NCBI RefSeq assembly: GCF_014203595.1
Contig: NZ_JACHJK010000006.1
Coordinates: forward strand, 310,001 to 374,000
Source: Streptomyces echinatus
GTDB lineage: Bacteria > Actinomycetota > Actinomycetes > Streptomycetales > Streptomycetaceae
Length of the DNA stretch: 64,000 nucleotides
Direction of reading: 5' to 3'
Below, one piece after another: positions 16,773 through 25,085 of this stretch (its first letter is position 1; each line of letters begins with the position of its first letter). Position numbers and translations under genes: made by a program. The notes under the pieces were generated by a model. The model ran no database searches. It was not told the origin of the DNA and saw only the letters and a program-made list of their open reading frames with translations.

Positions 16773-17987
16773 TCACCAGACGGCCGGCAGGCGCAGCGGG
16801 AAGCGGCGGATGGTCCCGGTGTCCCACCGGACGTCCTCGGGGGCGACGGCGAGGCGCAGGCCGGGGAAGCGGGTCAGCAGGCCGGTGACCGCGCTGTCCA
16901 GCTCCGCCCGCGCGAGCGGAGCGGCCAGGCAGTGGTGCCCGCCCCAGCCGAACGTCATGTGCGGGTGCACCGGCCGTTCCAGGTCGAGCGTGTGCGGGTC
17001 GGGGAAGACCGCCGGGTCGCGGTTGGCCGCCAGGTAGGACACGTGCACGTAGTCACCCGCGCTGATGGCGGTTCCCTCGATCTCCGCGTCCTCCAGCGCG
17101 ATCCGCGGGATGCCCACACCCTTGCGGAACGGGATGAACCGCAGCAGCTCCTCCAGCGCGCCGGGGAGCCGGCCGGGGTCGCGCGCCAGTGCGGCACGGT
17201 CCTCGGGCCGGGTCAGCAGCAGATAGGCGATGTTGCTGATCTGGCAGGTCGCCGTGTCGTTGCCGCTGAGGATGAGCGTCACGGCCAGGACCGCCAGCTC
17301 GTCGTCGCTCAGCGGCTCCTCGCCCTCCGGCACCGGGGCCGCGGCCAGCGCGCTGAGCAGGTCCTCGCCCGGTGCGACGCGCCGGTCCGGGACCAGCTTG
17401 GCGAAGTAGGACCGCAGCTCGGCCTTGGCGTCGGCCGCGTCCTGCCGGGCGTCGGGCGAGGTGGCCAGGAGCCGCATGGTGAGCGTGCGCAGATGGTCGC
17501 GGTCGTCCTCGGGGACGGCGAGCAGCTCGCAGATCGTCAGGTGGGGGAGCGGCACCGACAGATGGGTCACCAGGTCCGCGGGCGGTCCCGTCTCCGCCAT
17601 CGCCGTGAGCAGCCCGGCCACCACCCTGTCCACCGCCGGCCGCATGCCCGCCACCCGCTCCCGGGTGAACGCCTGGGCCGCCACGTGCCGCAGCCGGGTG
17701 GCGTGCGGCGGGTCCGTCACATTGATCGATTCCGGTGACACGATGGGCTCGGGCGTCATCCTCGGATAGTCCCGCCCGACGATCGCCGCCCGGCTGAATC
17801 TCGGGTCGCACGTCACCTGACGCACTCCGGCGAAACTGGTCACCAGCCACGCCTCGGCCTCACCGTAGGGCAGCCGGATCCGGCTGACCGGGCCGCGCCC
17901 CGCCAGCGAGGCCAGCGAGGGGTCGAACTCCAGCGCGTCGGCGAAGTCGAAGGGGCAGACGGGCACAACCGGGTCCTGGAACGACAT
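16773..17987 (-). CDS. Cytochrome P450 (CYP105-like class)
   Basis: 404-aa soluble actinobacterial P450 monooxygenase. The haem-binding loop FGWGGHHCLAA with its axial Cys is near residue 355, the ExxR of helix K is in EELLR near 292, and the oxygen-binding I-helix reads LSGNDTAT, where Ser replaces the first Ala of the usual AGxDT. PRFSR and DPPHATRLR are typical early motifs. No ferredoxin gene is adjacent, so redox partners must come from elsewhere. The substrate is unknown. Divergent from the alpha/beta hydrolase gene across an 800-bp gap. Confidence 0.93.
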   Translation of the reverse strand: MSFQDPVVPVCPFDFADALEFDPSLASLAGRGPVSRIRLPYGEAEAWLVTSFAGVRQVTCDPRFSRAAIVGRDYPRMTPEPIVSPESINVTDPPHATRLRHVAAQAFTRERVAGMRPAVDRVVAGLLTAMAETGPPADLVTHLSVPLPHLTICELLAVPEDDRDHLRTLTMRLLATSPDARQDAADAKAELRSYFAKLVPDRRVAPGEDLLSALAAAPVPEGEEPLSDDELAVLAVTLILSGNDTATCQISNIAYLLLTRPEDRAALARDPGRLPGALEELLRFIPFRKGVGIPRIALEDAEIEGTAISAGDYVHVSYLAANRDPAVFPDPHTLDLERPVHPHMTFGWGGHHCLAAPLARAELDSAVTGLLTRFPGLRLAVAPEDVRWDTGTIRRFPLRLPAVW

Positions 17988-18785
17988 ACAGCCTCCTCAG
18001 TGCGCAGCGTCGTCGCGGCCCGCATGGGCCGGCGTTGTCCCGGGCGGCCGGGGTGGCCGCGGCCGACGGGATGGCGGCACCGGACAACGCCGCCCGGGCG
18101 CCCCGCACCCACCGAGCCGAGGACGCCGCCGACCGGACCCCGGTCGGGCCGGCCGGCCCGGCACGAGAGCCGGGCAGTGCCACCTCGCCCCGCACCTCGT
18201 TCACTATGCGGTACGGCGACCGCTCCCGCAGCCCAGCGGCCCCGGGCGACCGGCCGGTGCCGTCGGCGACAACCGGCCCGCGCGTGCGGCACGGTCGCTC
18301 CGCACGGTTCCGGGGGCCGTTACGGCGTTCGGGTGAGCCGGTCCGGCCCCGGTGCGGCTTCGCCGGCCGTCCCCGCGGACGGGGACCGTGACCGGCCCCG
18401 GCGGATCCGGGCCCCTTGAGCCCGCCCCCTGGCCGTGCCCCGCGCCGGAGCGGAACGTGCTGACGACGCGTGACCCGCCCCGCGCCGCGGCCACCGGAAC
18501 GGTCGACAGCCGTGGCGCCCGGGGACACCGCGCGGCGCCCCCGGGCGACGCGTCACCGCGCCCGGCCCATGCCCCTGTCCACGCGGCACACGGGACGGGC
18601 TCCCCCGTGCCCGGCGACCAGGAGCAGGCGCGCCGCGAACTGGCCAGGCGCCGCCCCTTGAACCCCGCGCCACTCGCCCTACTCTGGTCACCCGTGCCGG
18701 TGGAGCCGCCGCCGAGCGCCTGCCCGCCCCGGCCGCGGGGGATCAGCAGCTCCGACGAACAGCCCGTTCCCGCACAGGAGTTCCC
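17988..18785. other. Long intergenic region between P450 and hydrolase genes
   Basis: About 800 bp. The open frames here have no recognisable domains and read as arginine/proline-rich noise. Visible features are an inverted pair GGCGTTGTCC (18031-18040) and GGACAACGCC (18082-18091), flanked by complementary GGGCGGC/GCCGCCC stretches in permuted order, and a promoter-like element at 18658-18685. Confidence 0.55.
18658..18685 (+). promoter_or_regulatory. Candidate housekeeping promoter for the hydrolase gene
   Basis: TTGAAC at 18658-18663 and TACTCT at 18680-18685 are 16 bp apart, a fair match to sigma-70/HrdB-type hexamers, and lie about 100 bp upstream of the hydrolase start. Confidence 0.4.
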
Positions 18786-19769
18786 TTGCATGACGACCTC
18801 CCGGCTCCCTGGGCCGCGCCTGTTCTGGAGCGGCTGACCCGTACCTTCGTCGCCCGCTACGCACTCCCCGGATTCCCGGACGCGGATCCGGACACGGCGG
18901 CCGTCGAGGCCCGGATAGCGGCCCTGTGGACCGGTGACGGCCGTGACGAGCCCGACGTCGAGGAGGAGTGGCTGGCGCTGCCGGGAATCGGCGGCAACCG
19001 GATCCGGGTGCGCATACTGCGCCCCGCCGGCACCGACGAGGCCCTGCCGGTCGTGCTGTACCTGCACGGTCTGGGATGGATGCTGACCGACGCGTACGCG
19101 CACCGGAGCCTGGTGACTGACCTCGTCCTGGGAACGGACGCGGCCGTGGTCGTCCCCGAGTACGACGCGCCCGCCGACGCCCGCCATCCGGGAGCCGTCG
19201 AGCGGGCGTACACCGTCGCCCGGTGGATAGCCCGGCACGGCCGGGGATCCCGGCTGGACGGCAGCAGGATGGCCGTCGTCGGCGCCAGCGCGGGCGCCCA
19301 GCAGGCGGCCGCGCTCACCCTGGTGGCGCGGCGGCGCGGCGGCCCGGACTTCGTGCACCAGGTGCTGCTGTGCCCGGTCACCGACGCGGCGATGGACACG
19401 CCCTCCTACCACCAGTTCGCCGAGGGCTACTTCCTGAGCCGCGCCGCGATGCGGGACTACTGGCAGCGGTACGCACCCGACCCGCGGACCCGGACGCACG
19501 AGACCGTCTCACCGCTGCGCGCGCCCGCCCCGAGCCTCCACGGCCTGCCGCCGGCGCTCATACTCACCGCGGAGGCGGACGTGCTCCGCGACGAGGGCGA
19601 GGCCTACGCCGCACTGCTGCGGGAGGCGGACGTCCCCGTCGTCTCGATCCGCTACCACGGGACGATCCACGGCTTCGTCCTGTTCGACATGCTCCGCCGC
19701 ACGGACGCGTCCAGGGCGGCCCGCGTCCAGGTGACGGACACCCTGCACACCGCCCTCCACCTCGCCTGA
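18786..19769 (+). CDS. Alpha/beta hydrolase (HSL/acetyl esterase family)
   Basis: 327-aa esterase-like hydrolase. The oxyanion-hole motif reads HGLGW (usually HGGG) near residue 96, the nucleophile is Ser in VGASAGAQ near 165, the acid is in EADVLRDEGEAY near 262, and the catalytic His is in GTIHGF near 293, so the triad is complete. The frame starts at TTG 18786, five bases after GGAG. An ATG four bases later, with a better look, leads into a 15-codon frame that stops at 18837. Either the TTG is used or there is a start-region frameshift. It is likely monocistronic; a GC hairpin follows near 19783-19801. The substrate is unknown. Confidence 0.82.
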   Translation: MHDDLPAPWAAPVLERLTRTFVARYALPGFPDADPDTAAVEARIAALWTGDGRDEPDVEEEWLALPGIGGNRIRVRILRPAGTDEALPVVLYLHGLGWMLTDAYAHRSLVTDLVLGTDAAVVVPEYDAPADARHPGAVERAYTVARWIARHGRGSRLDGSRMAVVGASAGAQQAAALTLVARRRGGPDFVHQVLLCPVTDAAMDTPSYHQFAEGYFLSRAAMRDYWQRYAPDPRTRTHETVSPLRAPAPSLHGLPPALILTAEADVLRDEGEAYAALLREADVPVVSIRYHGTIHGFVLFDMLRRTDASRAARVQVTDTLHTALHLA

Positions 19770-19921
19770 ACGAGCGGCCCGTCGGCCCCTCGGCGGGGCC
19801 GCCGGTCTGTGACGCGCGCCACGGAAGCGCCCCGGAACCCGGACCCGGTCCGGTCCGACTCCTGGGACGAGTGCGGCTCGATCCGACCGGCGCCGTGCCA
19901 CCCGATCTGGAGACACGGCTG

Positions 19922-20173
19922 ATGGACGAGTCCCGCCGATCCCCGCGCCCGCGCGCCTTCCCACGCGGCGCGGCGCCCCCGCCCGCCCTGTGCGGATTCC
20001 TTCTGCTGCTGGCACTGGTCTTCACGGTGTCGTACGCGGTCGGCGCCGCCGCCGGACCCGTCGCACCCGGCATGCACGGCACCGCGCCCGGCGGGGGCGG
20101 CGACGGCGACGACGGCGGGAGCGGCGGCCCGGACATGGACGACATGGGCGGGCCGCACGGGGGAGGGCACTGA
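19922..20173 (+). CDS. Small membrane protein with Met/His/Asp-rich tail
   Basis: 83-aa protein: a basic N-terminus, one hydrophobic helix (about residues 20-45), and a Gly-rich tail holding MHG, DMDDMGG and HGGGH. The tail has spaced Met, His and Asp residues, which are typical copper ligands, and would lie outside the membrane. Its TGA overlaps the ATG of the copper ATPase gene (TGATG), so it is translationally coupled to CopA. I infer a role in copper binding or delivery; no named family is recognised. Confidence 0.72.
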   Translation: MDESRRSPRPRAFPRGAAPPPALCGFLLLLALVFTVSYAVGAAAGPVAPGMHGTAPGGGGDGDDGGSGGPDMDDMGGPHGGGH

Positions 20174-22431
20174 TGGGCGCGGAGCCGGTGACCGTCCTCG
20201 TCACGACCGACCTGACCATCGGCGGCATGACGTGCGCGGCCTGTGTGACCCGGGTCGAGAAGAAGCTCGGCAAGCTGGCGGGGGTCACGGCGACCGTCAA
20301 CCTCGCGACCGGCCGGGCGCGCGTGCGTCATCCGGAGGGAACCGGGCCCGAGGAACTGGTCGCCACCGTGGAGAAGGCCGGTTACACGGCCGCCCTCCTC
20401 GACGTCTCCGGAGCCGGACGGTCCGCGGACGACAGCTCCGGGGGCCGGGAGCCGGCGGAGGCACGGCGGGAGCGCGAACGGCTGCTGATCACCGCGGGGC
20501 TCGCACTGCCCGTGCTCGTGCTGTCGATGGTGCCCGCCTGGCAGTTCCGCAACTGGCAGTGGCTGTGCTTCGTGCTGGCCGCGCCCGTCGCCGTGTGGGG
20601 TGCCTGGCCCTTCCACGCGCGGGCGGTACGAGGGCTGCGCCACTCGGCCGCGACCATGGACACCCTGGTCTCGCTCGGTGTCGCCGCGTCCTTCACCTGG
20701 TCGGCGTACGCCCTGTTCCTCGGCGGCGCGGGCGACCCCGGCATGCGGATGCCGTTCGGACTCGTGCCGTCCGCCTCCGACGGTGTCGCGCACCTCTACC
20801 TCGAAGCCGCCGTCGGTGTCCCCCTGTTCGTCCTCGCGGGCCGTCACCTGGAGGCGAGGGCCAGGAACGGGACGGGGGCGGCACTCCGGTCGCTCGCCCG
20901 GCTGGCCGCCAAGGACGTGGCCGTACGGGACGGCGACGACGAACGGCTCATCCCCGTCGAGCGGCTGGCCGTGGGGCAGGTCTTCGTCGTGCGTCCCGGT
21001 GAGCGGGTGGCCGCCGACGGGCAGGTGGTGGAGGGCAGTTCGGCGGTGGACCTGGCACTGGTCACCGGTGAGAGCCTGCCGGTCGAGGTGGGGCCGGGTT
21101 CGGCCGTGGCCGGCGGGGCCGTCAACGCCGGCGGACTGTTGCTGGTGCGGGCCACCGCGGTCGGCGCAGACAGTCAACTGGCCAGGATTACCCGGCTGGT
21201 GACGGAGGCTCAGTCAGGCAAGGCGCGTGCCCAGCGGCTCGCCGACACGGTCGCCGGTGTCTTCGTGCCCATGGTCCTGGCACTGGCGGTCACGACCCTG
21301 GGCTTCTGGCTCGGGGCCGGAGCCGATCCGCAGGCGGCGGTCACGGCGGCGGTGGCCGTGTCGGTCGTGGCGTGCCCGTGCGCCCTGGGCCTGGCGACGC
21401 CGACCGCCCTGATGGCCGCGACCGGGCGAGGGGCCCAGCTGGGTGTTCTCGTCACGGGACCGCAGGCACTGGAGGGGCTGCGGCACCTCGACACGGTGGT
21501 CCTCGACAAGACCGGCACGCTCACCACCGGCCACATGACCGTCGCCGGGGTCACCGCCGCACCGGACGGACTCGGGAGGGACGCCGCGCTGCGGCTGGCC
21601 GGGGCCGTCGAGCAGGGGTCGGAGCATCCGCTGGGGCGGGCCGTCACGGCCGCGGCCCGACGGGACCGCCCGCTGCCACGGGTGACCGGGTTCACCGCGC
21701 TGCCCGGCCGTGGGGTGAGCGGCCGGGTCGAGGGCCGGCTCGTGGAAGTCGTCGCACCCGAAGGCGAGTTGCCCCCGGCGCTCGCCGAGGCCCGGCAGGC
21801 GGCCGAGACCGCCGCACGCACCGCCGTCCTGGTCCGCGTGGACTCGGTGGCCGAGGCGCTGATCGAGGTCGGCGACACGGTACGGCCCGGCAGCTACCGG
21901 GCGGTCGACCGGTTGCGGCGCCTCGGCGTACGCCCCGTGCTGGCCACCGGCGACCGGGAGGGACCCGCGCGCGCCGTCGCGGACACCCTGGGGATCGACG
22001 AGGTCCACGCCCGCCGCGCCCCCGAGGACAAGGCCGGCCTCGTACGTGACCTGGTCGCGCGGGGCCACCGGGTCGCCGTCGTCGGCGACGGCGTGAACGA
22101 CGCGGCCGCGCTCGCGGAGGCGGACCTCGGCATCGCGATGGGCGGCGGCACGGACGTCGCCATCGGGGCCGCCGACGTGACGCTCGTCCGCGGTGACATC
22201 GAGGCGCTCGCCGACGCGGTACGGCTGGCCCGGCGCACCCTGGGCACGATCCGCGCCAACCTGGTCTGGGCGTTCGGCTACAACGCCGTCACCGTCCCGC
22301 TCGCCATGGTCGGCCTGCTCAACCCCATGCTCGCCGCGGCGGCCATGTCGGCCAGTTCGGTCCTGGTCGTCATCAACAGCCTGCGGCTGCGCACCTGGCA
22401 GCCCGCACCGACCGGAAGGCGTACCCGATGA
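20173..22431 (+). CDS. copA: Copper-transporting P1B-type ATPase
   Basis: 752-aa membrane ATPase that exports Cu(I). One N-terminal heavy-metal-associated domain carries GMTCAAC (C21, C24). The transmembrane metal site CPC is C401-P-C403, the phosphorylated Asp is D445 in DKTGTLT, the SEHPLG His-Pro locus and the GDGVNDAAAL hinge are present, and the helices after the hinge carry FGYNAVTVPLAM and MSASSVLVVINSLRL, typical of CopA. Length is normal. It lies in an operon with a Met/His-rich small protein upstream and a PCu(A)C-like protein overlapping by 4 bp. CsoR, the usual repressor, is not in the window. Confidence 0.96.
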   Translation: MGAEPVTVLVTTDLTIGGMTCAACVTRVEKKLGKLAGVTATVNLATGRARVRHPEGTGPEELVATVEKAGYTAALLDVSGAGRSADDSSGGREPAEARRERERLLITAGLALPVLVLSMVPAWQFRNWQWLCFVLAAPVAVWGAWPFHARAVRGLRHSAATMDTLVSLGVAASFTWSAYALFLGGAGDPGMRMPFGLVPSASDGVAHLYLEAAVGVPLFVLAGRHLEARARNGTGAALRSLARLAAKDVAVRDGDDERLIPVERLAVGQVFVVRPGERVAADGQVVEGSSAVDLALVTGESLPVEVGPGSAVAGGAVNAGGLLLVRATAVGADSQLARITRLVTEAQSGKARAQRLADTVAGVFVPMVLALAVTTLGFWLGAGADPQAAVTAAVAVSVVACPCALGLATPTALMAATGRGAQLGVLVTGPQALEGLRHLDTVVLDKTGTLTTGHMTVAGVTAAPDGLGRDAALRLAGAVEQGSEHPLGRAVTAAARRDRPLPRVTGFTALPGRGVSGRVEGRLVEVVAPEGELPPALAEARQAAETAARTAVLVRVDSVAEALIEVGDTVRPGSYRAVDRLRRLGVRPVLATGDREGPARAVADTLGIDEVHARRAPEDKAGLVRDLVARGHRVAVVGDGVNDAAALAEADLGIAMGGGTDVAIGAADVTLVRGDIEALADAVRLARRTLGTIRANLVWAFGYNAVTVPLAMVGLLNPMLAAAAMSASSVLVVINSLRLRTWQPAPTGRRTR

Positions 22432-22940
22432 CCGTCATGTCGTGGCGGCCCACCCGCCGTCGGCTCACCGACGCCCTGCTCGCGGCGCTCGCCCCGGTCG
22501 CCGCGTGCGCGCTCGCCCTCGGCGGCCTGAGCGTATGGACCGCCTACGGCAACGCGGGCGGTCCGGCCCGGATCACGGTCACCGGGGGACGGGTGCTCCT
22601 GCCCTACGGTGACACCACGGCCGCCTTCTTCCGGATCACCAACACCGGCGGCTCCGCGGACCGGCTGCTCGGGGTGACGTCCGCCGGGACCGGCGGCGCG
22701 GCCACGCTCAGCCGCCACCGTATGGTCACGGAGAACACGGCATCCGGCCGGACGGTGCCCTCGGTGCCCGTCCCGGCCGGCCAAAGCCTCGTGATGACCC
22801 CGACCGGAGTCGACGTGATCGTGCCGGCGGACCCGACGTGGCGCGCCGGCGATCTCGTCGCGTTCACGCTGCACTTCGAGCGGGGTGGGGCCGTGCGGAG
22901 CCTCGCGGTGGTCGTCCGTCCGGGTCAGGACGGCACCTGA
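22428..22940 (+). CDS. PCu(A)C-family periplasmic copper chaperone-like protein
   Basis: 170-aa membrane-anchored extracytoplasmic protein (hydrophobic helix about residues 17-40) with a PCu(A)C (DUF461) beta-sandwich. Family members hold Cu(I) with an H(M)X10MX21HXM pattern. Here SRHRM (H97, M99) is kept and VPAGQSLVM keeps its Met, but the GxHIM loop reads GVDVIV, so the second His-Met pair is missing. I believe this form is common among Streptomyces members, so it may bind copper differently. It overlaps copA by ATGA and should be co-translated. Role inferred: copper handling outside the membrane, possibly delivery to cytochrome oxidase. Confidence 0.87.
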   Translation: MTVMSWRPTRRRLTDALLAALAPVAACALALGGLSVWTAYGNAGGPARITVTGGRVLLPYGDTTAAFFRITNTGGSADRLLGVTSAGTGGAATLSRHRMVTENTASGRTVPSVPVPAGQSLVMTPTGVDVIVPADPTWRAGDLVAFTLHFERGGAVRSLAVVVRPGQDGT

Positions 22941-23056
22941 CCCTTTCCGCCATGGCGGTGTGTCGGGTATCACTGACTCGGAGTTGAGCGGCGAGCCCGG
23001 GTGCTGTGCGTACCCCTGCGTGACGAGCGGAGCCCGGATGCGAGGATGAGGCCGTC

Positions 23057-23764
23057 ATGACAGCTGGATGGTGTGCGCGCACGACGCGGGCCGCGATGTT
23101 CGCGGCCGTCTGTGTGCTGCTCGCCGCCCTCGGGCACGTCATGATGTCCGGTGCCGCCGTGCCCTGGTGGGCCCTCCTCGCCGGTTTCGCCGCGACGAGC
23201 GGCGTCGGCTGGTGTCTGGCGGGCCGGGAACGCGGACTGCCCTTGGTGGTGTCCGTCGTCGCCCTCGCCCAGGGCGCGCTGCACTCGGTCTTCTCGCTGA
23301 CCCAGCCGTCGGCCCCGGGTGCCGGCACGGGCATGACCGGCATGCACATGGGCTCCTCGCACATGGGCTCCCTGCACATGGACGCGATGGACATGGGCGC
23401 CATGGGTTCCATGAACGCCCTGGGTTCCACGGGGTCCATGGGCATGGGGCACGCCGGGCACCTGGGCCACATGGCCCACGACATGGGCGGCGGCTCGGCG
23501 TTCGGCATGTTCGCGGCCCACGCGCTGGCCGCCCTGCTCAGCGGTCTGTGGCTGGCCTACGGCGAGCGGACCGCCTTCCGCCTGCTGAGGGCCGTCGCGG
23601 CCTGGCTGGCCGCACCCCTGTGGCTGCCCCTGGCGCTGCTGCCCGCACCGCCGAGCCGGCCGCGCCCGCGGCCCGCGCGCGAGCGGACGGAGCGGGAGCC
23701 GCGGCTGCTGCTCGCTCACACGATCATTTCTCGGGGGCCTCCGGCCGGACCCGCTGTCGTCTGA
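23057..23764 (+). CDS. Membrane protein with Met/His-rich copper-binding-like loop
   Basis: 235-aa protein with about four hydrophobic helices. Between helices 3 and 4 lies a 60-residue stretch (about residues 92-150) full of Met, His, Gly and Ser, with motifs such as MHMG, SHMG, LHMDAMDMG and HLGHMAHDMG. Such sequences bind Cu(I) or silver in copper-tolerance proteins. The start ATG at 23057 follows GAGGCCGTC. It lies 116 bp after the copA operon and upstream of an ECF sigma gene, so copper-linked expression is likely. The protein family is uncharacterised; the role is inferred from composition and neighbours. Confidence 0.8.
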   Translation: MTAGWCARTTRAAMFAAVCVLLAALGHVMMSGAAVPWWALLAGFAATSGVGWCLAGRERGLPLVVSVVALAQGALHSVFSLTQPSAPGAGTGMTGMHMGSSHMGSLHMDAMDMGAMGSMNALGSTGSMGMGHAGHLGHMAHDMGGGSAFGMFAAHALAALLSGLWLAYGERTAFRLLRAVAAWLAAPLWLPLALLPAPPSRPRPRPARERTEREPRLLLAHTIISRGPPAGPAVV

Positions 23765-24047
23765 GACAGCTGGTTTCCCGAAGCCGACCCCCCGGCCGCC
23801 GTGTTGACTCCGGCGCCGGTGCAGGGGGCTTCGGGCACGGGCCGTACGACCGTTGCGGCCCCGTCCCTTTACCTGTTCCGGGTCTTCCACCCCGGCGTGC
23901 CGCCACGCTCGGCGTGCCAGGGCACGGTCGCGAGCGCGACGGCCGCGGAAGCGCGACCACGCGTGCCGCGGCCGTGCGCCCCCTTGCCCGCTCGTCATCG
24001 TGCGTGCCGCGCCGCGGGGATCCCGGACATCCCGAGAAGGACATCAG

Positions 24048-24827
24048 GTGATCACTCCTGTCCTGCCCGCCGTGCGCACGACCCGCGACACCGGACACCA
24101 GGTGACGGACACGACCGGTGCGACGGGTTCGCCCGACGAGTCGGCCACCGCCTGGGCGCTCGCCGCACGTGGCGGCGACCCCTACGCCGTCGACCGGTTC
24201 GTCCGTGCGCTGCACCCGGACGTCGTCCGCTACATCCGGCATCTCTCCGCCGACCGCCAGCTCGCCGACGACCTGGCCCAGGACACGTTCCTGCGGGCCC
24301 TCGGCAGCCTCCACCGGTTCGAAGGGCGTTCGTCGGCCCGTACCTGGCTGTTGTCCATCGCGCGCCGCACGGTCGTCGACAGCCTGCGGCAGGCGGCCGC
24401 CCGGCCCCGGCTGAGTGCCGCGGACGACTGGGCGCTGCGGGCCGAACGGGCCCAGCCGAGCGGTCTGCCGGGCTTCGACGAAGGCGTGGCGCTGCTCGAC
24501 CTGCTGGACACGCTGTCCCCGGAGCGCCGCCAGGCGTTCGTCCTCACCCAGCTGACGGGGCTGCCCTACGAGGAGGCCGCCCGGGCCAGCGGCTGCCCCG
24601 TCGGCACGATCCGCTCGCGGGTGGCCCGCGCGCGGGCCGTTCTCGTCGAACTCCTCGCTGAGGCCGAGGCCGAGGCCGGCGCCGGGGCCGACTCCGGGGC
24701 CGACTCCCGGGCCGGAGCCGGAGTCGAGGCCGGAGCGGGAGCCGGAGTCGAGGCCGGAGCGGGAGCCCGAGTCGGAGCCGGGGCCGACGTGGCGCGGACG
24801 CACGTGCCGGTCACCGTGGCCGGGTGA
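24048..24827 (+). CDS. ECF RNA polymerase sigma factor with low-complexity tail
   Basis: 259-aa ECF sigma factor. Region 2 (about residues 40-105) has HPDVVRYIRHL, ADDLAQDTFLRAL and the RTWLLSIARR end; region 4 (about 140-195) has the helix-turn-helix PYEEAARASGCPVGTIRSRVARAR. The last 55 residues are an Ala/Gly/Glu-rich repeat made by about 24-bp tandem units (GGAGCCGGAGTC-type), absent from normal ECF factors. GTG at 24048 is chosen for its GAGAAGG seven bases upstream. No anti-sigma gene is next to it; the Met/His-rich membrane protein gene upstream may play that part. Its place in the copper block suggests metal stress control, which is inference. Confidence 0.9.
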   Translation: MITPVLPAVRTTRDTGHQVTDTTGATGSPDESATAWALAARGGDPYAVDRFVRALHPDVVRYIRHLSADRQLADDLAQDTFLRALGSLHRFEGRSSARTWLLSIARRTVVDSLRQAAARPRLSAADDWALRAERAQPSGLPGFDEGVALLDLLDTLSPERRQAFVLTQLTGLPYEEAARASGCPVGTIRSRVARARAVLVELLAEAEAEAGAGADSGADSRAGAGVEAGAGAGVEAGAGARVGAGADVARTHVPVTVAG

Positions 24828-24832
24828 CACGA

Positions 24833-24871
24833 GGGGTGCCGGTCCCCCCCCGCCGGAGGCACCGGCACCCC
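24833..24871 (+). terminator. Hairpin terminator after the ECF sigma gene
   Basis: An 11-bp perfect stem (GGGGTGCCGGT with ACCGGCACCCC) closes a 17-base loop six bases after the sigma gene stop. It separates the copper block from the isonitrile block. Confidence 0.75.
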
Positions 24872-25085
24872 TTCCTCCGTCCCCGCCCCTGAGCCGGGGG
24901 AGCGGGCACCTGTCCCAGCCGGGCCGGCCCACGGCTCCCAAGCCTTCACGGGTCCGGGGAAATTCGCTCGGCGTGACGGGAACTCCCGGTCGCCCGCGGC
25001 CGACTACCAGTTCGACAGTGCGGCTCGCCGCCCGGCCGGCCGCCTCGCGGGGCCGTTCGGGCCGTGCGCGGAACCTCGGAGACCC

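Noticed and set aside
16773..17987. P450 as a tailoring enzyme of the isonitrile cluster
   Set aside because: It lies on the other strand 7 kb before the first cluster gene, beyond the hydrolase and copper genes; no link seen.
17860..19499. Long frames on both strands in the P450-hydrolase gap
   Set aside because: Arg/Pro/Gly-rich translations without motifs and overlapping real genes; treated as non-coding.
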